A DNA stretch of 64,000 nt, from contig NC_058138.1 in NCBI RefSeq assembly GCF_011075055.1, positions 23,529,568 to 23,593,567 of the forward strand, in the 5' to 3' direction. Positions 58,001 through 64,000 of the stretch are shown here, one piece after another. The translations under genes and the position numbers were made by a program. Numbering within the stretch: the first letter of the stretch is position 1; each line of letters starts with the position of its first letter. This DNA comes from Mangifera indica (lineage: Eukaryota; Streptophyta; Magnoliopsida; Sapindales; Anacardiaceae). A model generated the notes under the pieces. That model was not told the origin of the DNA, ran no database searches, and saw only the letters and a program-made list of their open reading frames with translations.

Positions 58001-59515
58001 ACTTAGAGTTTTAATCCCATGAGTGAGCCCTTGGATGATTCGAGAAGCAAATATGATGGAAGTCCTGAACCAGAGAAAAGAGGACTGAAACCAAACAATG
58101 ATCAATCAATTCATGTGCCTGCTGGCCACCTTAGTGCTTCTGGTGGGGTCAATGATTTATCATTTCCTCATGGGCCTTGCCTCTCTGAGGATGATGATGA
58201 ACTTACCGAATCAAAAATCAAAGCCTTTCTAGATGTGAAGGTAATATTTTTTATAGCTATAAAATCAGCCTTTGGAAGTAGTTTTGCTTTATAATATTGC
58301 CCAGTCCACTGAATTCACTAAAAAACTAATGTCTCAGGCTGTAGAACTAAAGAAACTACAAACTCCTTTATATGAAGAGTTCTACAATAGTTTGAATGCA
58401 TCTTGCTCTCCAAGTTTCGTTGAGAGGGTTAGCAATGAAACCTCTCCAAATTACTTGAAATTACCTCCTAAAAGCAGGTCTCCAAGTCGGGTACCTCTTG
58501 GGAGCCCATCTGTAGCAGTTGATGCTGCTACGACTGGAAGTCCAGGGAGTAATGGTAAGCGTGTACCAAATGTTGCAAATACAAATGATCACACTTCACA
58601 AGAGAATTCTTCCCCTCAGTTGAATGATAGGAAAGGGCTTGTGGTCGAAGGTCAGCTAGAGTCATGCAGCCCAAGGTTGGTACATTAAATGAACGTTTTT
58701 CTTTGGTGTGTATTGTTCCTTAGCCTGTTGTTAAGTATTCTGAAATAGAATATTATTCCATTTGCAGTATGAGCTTTTCTGAGAGACAAAGGAAGTGGAA
58801 AGAAGAGCTTGACCAAGAGCTTGAGAGGAAGCGAGGTAGATATTATTGCTTATCCTCAGTTTTTATTTTTCCATAAAGAAAGGGTATAGAAGCCAGCTTA
58901 ATATTTTCTTATAGCACTTGTTTTTCTCACTATTTTGATTATCTGATTCACTGTATCATTCTAGAAAGCTCTCCTTTCTGTCTGGAAAACCATCTGTAGT
59001 ATCCAGTCAGTCTTGCTGAATTTTGTCATATGTTTCAGCTGAAGGATCTAAGCTTATGGTTTTCTGCCTGGTTTATAACACATACATGAATTCTTGCTTA
59101 GTTAATTGAAGTGTCATTTATTCAAACAAGGTAGTTATGACATGAATGAATTTGTGTAGCTAGGCATTGCTGAATATGATGTAAATGTATTATTAAAGCT
59201 CTTGACAAACATGACAGAGCAATTAATGTTTGATTAAAAAATTAAAAACCTCGGACTGGAGCAGAATTGTCCACATATATGTTAATGAATATGTCAAACT
59301 GTTGTGCTTGCATGGCCATGAAATTCTAGGCAAAATGAATATTTAGCTTCTAGGCATTAAGGTTTTTTTTTATCAGTCCTTGATGAAAGGCTGTGGAAGC
59401 CTCCTTTGCAGAGATAATGAGGCAAGCAGGCATGGGAGGGAAAACATCTTCACCAAAGGATCGAGTTCTAAATCGGCAGAGAGATAGGACAAGGTTTGCA
59501 TCTCCTGGAAAATGA
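55002..59515 (+). CDS. ANP1: MAP kinase kinase kinase, ANP/NPK1 type
   Basis: Seventeen exons: 55002-55277, 55627-55668, 55856-55921, 56012-56122, 56199-56279, 56398-56475, 56562-56644, 56857-56938, 57019-57119, 57227-57266, 57411-57470, 57564-57613, 57715-57880, 58007-58240, 58338-58675, 58768-58835, 59412-59515. Together they make 1980 bases, 659 residues, in frame throughout. Start [15 protein letters not shown] is typical of ANP/NPK1. Kinase domain about 67-330: [15 protein letters not shown], Lys 91 (AVKQ), HRDIKGAN with Asp 190, DFGAS with Asp 208, then the [12 protein letters not shown] activation segment and [14 protein letters not shown]. The C-terminal half is Ser/Pro-rich with a late basic coiled region ([19 protein letters not shown]) and ends [11 protein letters not shown]. 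In tobacco NPK1 that part binds the NACK1 kinesin and the cascade drives phragmoplast expansion; ANPs also act in oxidative-stress signalling. ANP1 against ANP2/3 is not resolved. Confidence 0.93.
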
Positions 59516-60513
59516 GGGCATATCAGAATGTTTCAACCTTCACAGGGGAACTTGAATATTCCTGTCATGAGTTCATCCTAAGATATGCAGTTTTGCTAAG
59601 AGTGGTGAAATAATGCTACGGGATTGGTTTGCCAGCTTCACTTGAAAACAGAATATCTGAGGCATTTTATTCAATTTCTCATTGTTCAGCCTAAAAATGT
59701 ATGGTATCGTTGCAATATAATCTCCATTAAGGGGGAGAGAAGAAATTATGTTTGAAGAAATATTTCTATCCTTCTTTATTTCGCTGGCTTTTCATTTTTG
59801 GGTGTTTTTAGGAGACAGTAGATAATTTCTCAAGTTTGTATGTAGTGCACAGTCCCAGGACAGAAATTGTATTAAAAATGTAGAATAATGGATTGATATG
59901 GCTTTTGGAAGTCAATGAAATCTTGTGCCATAACATCAGAAACACTATTTTAACCTGGACATTATCCAGAAAAAAATCATTTAACATCGAAATGACTGAG
60001 CCAGATTGTATTTGAGTGTGTCAGTTGTTTCTAAATAACAGATCGATTACTTTTCCACCCGTTTTTGTCGCTATGACACTTTTCCATTATTCAACTGTAA
60101 AAATTACACTTTGCCACTCTTGTAACTATGTATGCTTTCTGATTCTAACTATTGTAAATCAACTTTGGCCTTTATGATGAATTGCCAAATGTCAATCATG
60201 TACAGCACATCATAGGGAGCTCTTTGTATTTAAATTCTGAGAAAAAGATCCTACTTTTTCCTTTCTTTTGTAGATGATTTTAAAAAGTTGTGGAATCCCA
60301 TGGCAGAAAAGTTAGGTCCATGTAAAAAGAATTGCATTTCCCATTTCCTCGCTCAGACTTGTGCAGAAATAAAGCTTGCAAAAATTTATGATAAAGCTCA
60401 CAAATTTATACGTCAAACAAACAATGTATGCAAGATAGAAGCTCACAATCGTGATGAACTTAATGAAAGAATCAACTATGGACATTTCAAAAGAGTGCAT
60501 AGCCACGTGGCCA
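59516..60513. other. Convergent 3' regions of ANP and TANGLED
   Basis: About 1 kb between two stop codons facing each other. Both 3' UTRs must lie here. Small frames at 60288-60554 and 60312-60506 are not conserved proteins I recognise. Confidence 0.5.
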
Positions 60514-62132
60514 TCAAAATCTCCCCGTCGAGAATCGCATGGATATTGAAGTAGGACGCTGTTTCAGTCCACTCATTTGCCCATCACACTTCTGTACACT
60601 CTTTCTGCTCTTCAATGGAGACACCAATCTGTTTGCCAATCTTGAAGGTGAAAATGAACGACGCAATTTCGAAGCAGTAGACAACTTGAGCGGAGACTTC
60701 TTCTTGCTAAAGTTTGCAGGTCTTGTAGGAGAAAGAGAAACCACTGGTGGGCTTTTGATCTTCACTTGAAACTTAGAGGAAGCTGATGGTGGAGACTTTA
60801 TCAAAAACTTGTGAGGAGTTTGCTTGTTTTTTGCCATAACTGGGGACCTTGTCTTGCAAAATTTTTGCTGCTTTGAAGGTGTTGTTGAAAGAAACAAAGG
60901 ATTTGGAAAAAGAACTGTCTTTTTGGCAAATGGTCTGTTCCTTGGTGACACTCTATTTGCCAAATATCTGTTGTTCTCCTTTTCAAGTTCTCTTACATTT
61001 TTAGGAGGTGAAATCTTGAAATTGATTCGCGATCGAGCCCTCTGAAGAGTTGGCGAACGGGGTTCTGCTCTGATTGATTGAAGCTTATTTTGTTTTTCCT
61101 TCTTTCTTCTAACCTTGAGCTCACTGTTCTCAGGATTTGGCCCTTGGTTTCTCTTTTCAGTCACTGGTGTTTTTGGATCTTCAGGGATCATTTTCTTGGT
61201 CTTGCTAGCAACTGCCGCTACTATTTCTCTTGCAAATTGGCTTGCTTGTAGAATTTCTCCTACTGTTTCGCCTACTAGCATTGCTGGTAATGACATTCTG
61301 CGCCATTCTTCTGCACAAATCGAGCACTCAAGTTGTGTTTGGTTGATGAGAAAATATATTACAAAGAAAATGAAACTGATCTCATTAACAACTAACCTCC
61401 TGCACTTAATGGCAACTTTCCCCCTGGAGACCTTTTAGGGGCTGCACCATTCTTGATCCTTCAATTAAACAAGAAAAACACAAACAACCCATTTGAATAC
61501 GCACAAAAAAAAGGACCAAAATCAACAAAATAACTACCATTTTCAACTGATATACAAACGAAAAATTAAACCCATAACTAAGAACTTGCCTTAAAGATTC
61601 TTGCTTGCACCTGAGACTAGTCCTCAAGTAGCCTCTGGTACTTCTAGGACTCAGACTAACCCCGGATATTACCTTATTGCCTCCTGCCACTGTGTATTGT
61701 AGCTCTTGCAATCTTGCCATACATTTATCCACCTTCTCAAAAGAAAAAGCCACCATAAATATATCAGCTTTTGTTGCCAAAATCCAAGGAGATGAAAATA
61801 AAAAAATTCTGAGGACTTTGAAAAAAAAAACAAACAAACAACTCAAACCCACAAGGCTAGAGAAATAAAACGCACTTGAGACAAAATTCTCTACTTGGTT
61901 GCCGAGAAAATACAAGAAGCAAAAGGAGCTCAAAATTTGTCACACCATGAAAAGATCAAAAGCCCACAAGCCTAGACAAAATTCTGTCAAAACTTAAATA
62001 AAACAACTGAAGACCCCAGCAAGCACATTGAAGAATTAACAATTATTATACCTTCTTCACAGTTTCTCTTATTAGATTTGGATTGAGAGGAGCCATAACT
62101 CTCCTCTGCTTTGGTGGGGTTCTGGCGACCAT
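60514..62132 (-). CDS. TAN: TANGLED (division-plane microtubule-binding protein)
   Basis: Four exons: 62132-62052, 61732-61590, 61458-61397, 61310-60514, totalling 1083 bases, 360 residues. N-terminus [19 protein letters not shown], then [20 protein letters not shown] and [20 protein letters not shown], then [31 protein letters not shown] basic stretch ([10 protein letters not shown]), [76 protein letters not shown] and GLKQRP. These are the conserved blocks of TANGLED, a basic protein that marks the preprophase band and cortical division site through cytokinesis. Arabidopsis TAN is longer, about 480 residues; the difference is fewer Ser-Pro-Thr-Arg repeats in the middle. The intron after exon 2 has a GC donor (TTTAAG then GCAAGT). 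TAN faces the ANP gene tail to tail. Confidence 0.93.
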
Positions 62133-63345
62133 TTTTATCCGCTCAAAAGCTCAAACCAAAATCCTCTGTGGGTCTCTCCAGCCTCCTCCGCTCCTTCCCA
62201 CTTCCCTCTCTCTTAAGGGTCCATCAACCAGTAACTCGAACTGGATTTTTCACTCTGTTGCTGCTTTCACTGTCCGTCCCTGTGTTCCGAGTTTTAACTC
62301 TTGGCGTGAAAAGTCAGATTAGATATTCAAAGTGGAACTTTGGTAACGGATCTTTTTGTCCAACGGTCTAATTATCCAACGAAAACGTACACAAACGGCT
62401 ATTTTTTTTTGTACACGTGTCATCAATCGCAAGCTGCATGAATCGGATCTGTGCCGCTAATTTCCGTAATTTTTGTGTATGATATTAATTAGATAAAGTA
62501 TGCAATTTAAGATGTAAATTCCAATATCAAATATTGAAAACAAATATCCTATTGCTTTAAATGACATTAAACACCAAGTGGGGCAGCTACTCAAACACAA
62601 ATTTGAGACAAAATGTTAGATTTGTTTTTACAAATAAAATAAGTTTGAATTAATCTAAATATTTAAATTTGCATCGATTCAAATCTAATATAAAATTAAA
62701 TTGTTTTTAAAACCAAATTCTAATTTCAACTAATTGAGTTCAAACTAGGTTTTGTTCAGATTCAATAACGTTTAAATTATTTTATATTTATTTTTTAAAT
62801 TATAATAGAATTTAACTTTTCAATAAAATTAACTTGTTTTGACAAAACATATATAAAAAGATTTTATAGATCAAAATAGTTGACATTTAAAATCATATAA
62901 CTTTGTAATTTCATCCGTTGAAGTTTATATCGAAATCATGATCCACTCACAATGAGTAATAATATTATATGCACTAATAAAATATATAAATATGAGTTTC
63001 ATTTATTCAAAATTATCTAAATATATGATGATACGTCGATGTTTGTATCTATATTTATATTTACTGTTAATTCACGAAATATCATAGTGCCACATTGTTG
63101 CAGGTGACATGCACAAAGAATCAATTCAAAAGACACTTGGATACGGAAAAGAAAATGCAAAAGAAATGTTCGGATTGGTAAGCAAGAAGCATACATATGT
63201 AAAAGCATCCAAAAAAGAGAGAAAAAGAATTTAAGAAATGAAAACACTAACACAGAACAGGAAGAATGGGGATTTTTTTCCCCTGTAATAGAGGAGGGGG
63301 CATTGACAATACAGAGAAGGTGAAAACTTGACATGTTTTCCTTGT
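62133..63345. other. Intergenic, TANGLED promoter side
   Basis: 5' UTR and promoter of TAN, then AT-rich sequence with dispersed-repeat words near 62640-62790. Towards 63200-63345 it would hold the 3' UTR of the gene at the right edge. No other gene recognised. Confidence 0.5.
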
Positions 63346-64000
63346 TCATTGCAGCATCTCAGTTGTGGGATGTGAAGAAGGCAATAATGATCTCCTGGCA
63401 TTTTTCATGCCTCTCAACTTTAAAGGGCTCCATACCAGTGATTTCCTCTGTAGTGCTACAACTGTTGGATGCTTTGGCCTCCATGACCCAGCCTGTGTAG
63501 GAGGACTTCCCATGAACTTACTGCTGCTCCTCATGGCAGTTGGTGTGGCAGTGATAGTCTCTGTTGCTGTCTTGAATACTGGTAATGGTGAGAATAGTTT
63601 TGAGTACCTCGCCTTTCGAGGGTCCCTCAAGAGTGACTGCCTGCCGCCGCCCATTGCGCTTCCATTTTGAAAGTTAGAGACAGAGGGGTGGAGTGGTGTT
63701 GTCATGTATGAGCTTTGCTCTGGCCGGAGAGTTGCAATGGATACTCTTCTTTTGGGCTGAATAACTTTTGTTGTCAATGTTGCATGGGGAGGAGGTCTGA
63801 CAGCAATGGAAATACGTCTTGGTTTCACAAGGCTTTTGGTGCTTGTTTCTGCCATTATGTTACTGTGAAGGTTTTCTTTGTCTACTGAAGTTGCAATTTT
63901 GTTTCTAATGGTGGTGATTTTCCGAGGTGGGACAGGAGATGGCGGGGGCATGAAATTGGTGATTCTTCGTAGTGGCATCCTCAATTTTGAAGGACCCAAG
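63346..64000 (-). CDS. C-terminal end of a basic Ser/Pro-rich protein, possibly a kinesin tail (partial)
   Basis: The minus strand is open from the right edge to a stop at 63346, about 217 codons. It is rich in basic, Ser, Thr and Pro residues, has no hydrophobic segment and has repeated RRISIAVRPP / RRVSIATLRPE motifs, LRMPLRRITNFMPPPSPVPP near the start, KARYSKLFSPLP and SLVWSPLKLRG near the end. Such Lys/Arg-Ser tails occur after the motor in some plant kinesins, and an Arabidopsis kinesin-14 gene lies close to PNC2 and MIRO1 on chromosome 5, as I recall. No motor domain is in the window, so this is a weak call. The true start and the rest of the gene lie to the right. Confidence 0.4.
   Translation of the reverse strand, partial: LGPSKLRMPLRRITNFMPPPSPVPPRKITTIRNKIATSVDKENLHSNIMAETSTKSLVKPRRISIAVRPPPHATLTTKVIQPKRRVSIATLRPEQSSYMTTPLHPSVSNFQNGSAMGGGRQSLLRDPRKARYSKLFSPLPVFKTATETITATPTAMRSSSKFMGSPPTQAGSWRPKHPTVVALQRKSLVWSPLKLRGMKNARRSLLPSSHPTTEMLQ

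Noticed and set aside
62083..62371. Plus-strand frames upstream of TANGLED
   Set aside because: Overlap the TAN start and 5' UTR in antisense; no family resemblance.

Overview
This is nuclear DNA from a flowering plant, most likely a eudicot. Genes have short exons with GT-AG introns, the spacers are very AT-rich and full of repeats, and every recognisable protein belongs to a plant family. The species cannot be fixed from the sequence alone.

Positions 1-30,200 are a DUF247 (UPF0481) gene cluster on the minus strand: one partial gene with no visible lesion (1-1096), one intact gene (about 18195-19478), two near-identical copies each carrying a different single-base frameshift (13656-14929 and 27784-29057), and one decayed fragment (20123-20500). 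The cluster grew by a tandem segmental duplication (about 1640-16550 against 21050-30190). Several short blocks resemble the 5' leader exon of these genes but have no gene body. Small terminal-inverted-repeat elements with 9-bp target duplications are scattered through it. One of them was hit by a 2.3-kb giant inverted repeat (9218-11522) whose arms are minisatellites; the other duplicate of the locus still shows the empty site.

Positions 30,800-64,000 are a normal genic region: a GT8 glucuronosyltransferase of the GUX type (30818-33077, -), a P-type cyclin (36527-37228, +), a MIRO GTPase relic plus a second MIRO fragment (-), a class II CPD photolyase relic (+), a peroxisomal adenine nucleotide carrier (44714-47097, +), a five-span YIP1-family protein (48171-51011, +), a CLE peptide precursor (52798-53049, +), an ANP/NPK1-type MAPKKK (55002-59515, +), TANGLED (60514-62132, -) and the C-terminal end of an unfinished gene, possibly a kinesin (63346-64000, -). 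From memory of Arabidopsis, YIP-PNC-MIRO-cyclin-TAN lie together on chromosome 3 and GUX4/5 lies beside ANP1/2 on chromosome 1, so the window looks like the unbroken ancestor of both blocks. ANP and TANGLED both act in plant cytokinesis; the other neighbours have no evident shared pathway. I saw no tRNA, rRNA or CRISPR array.
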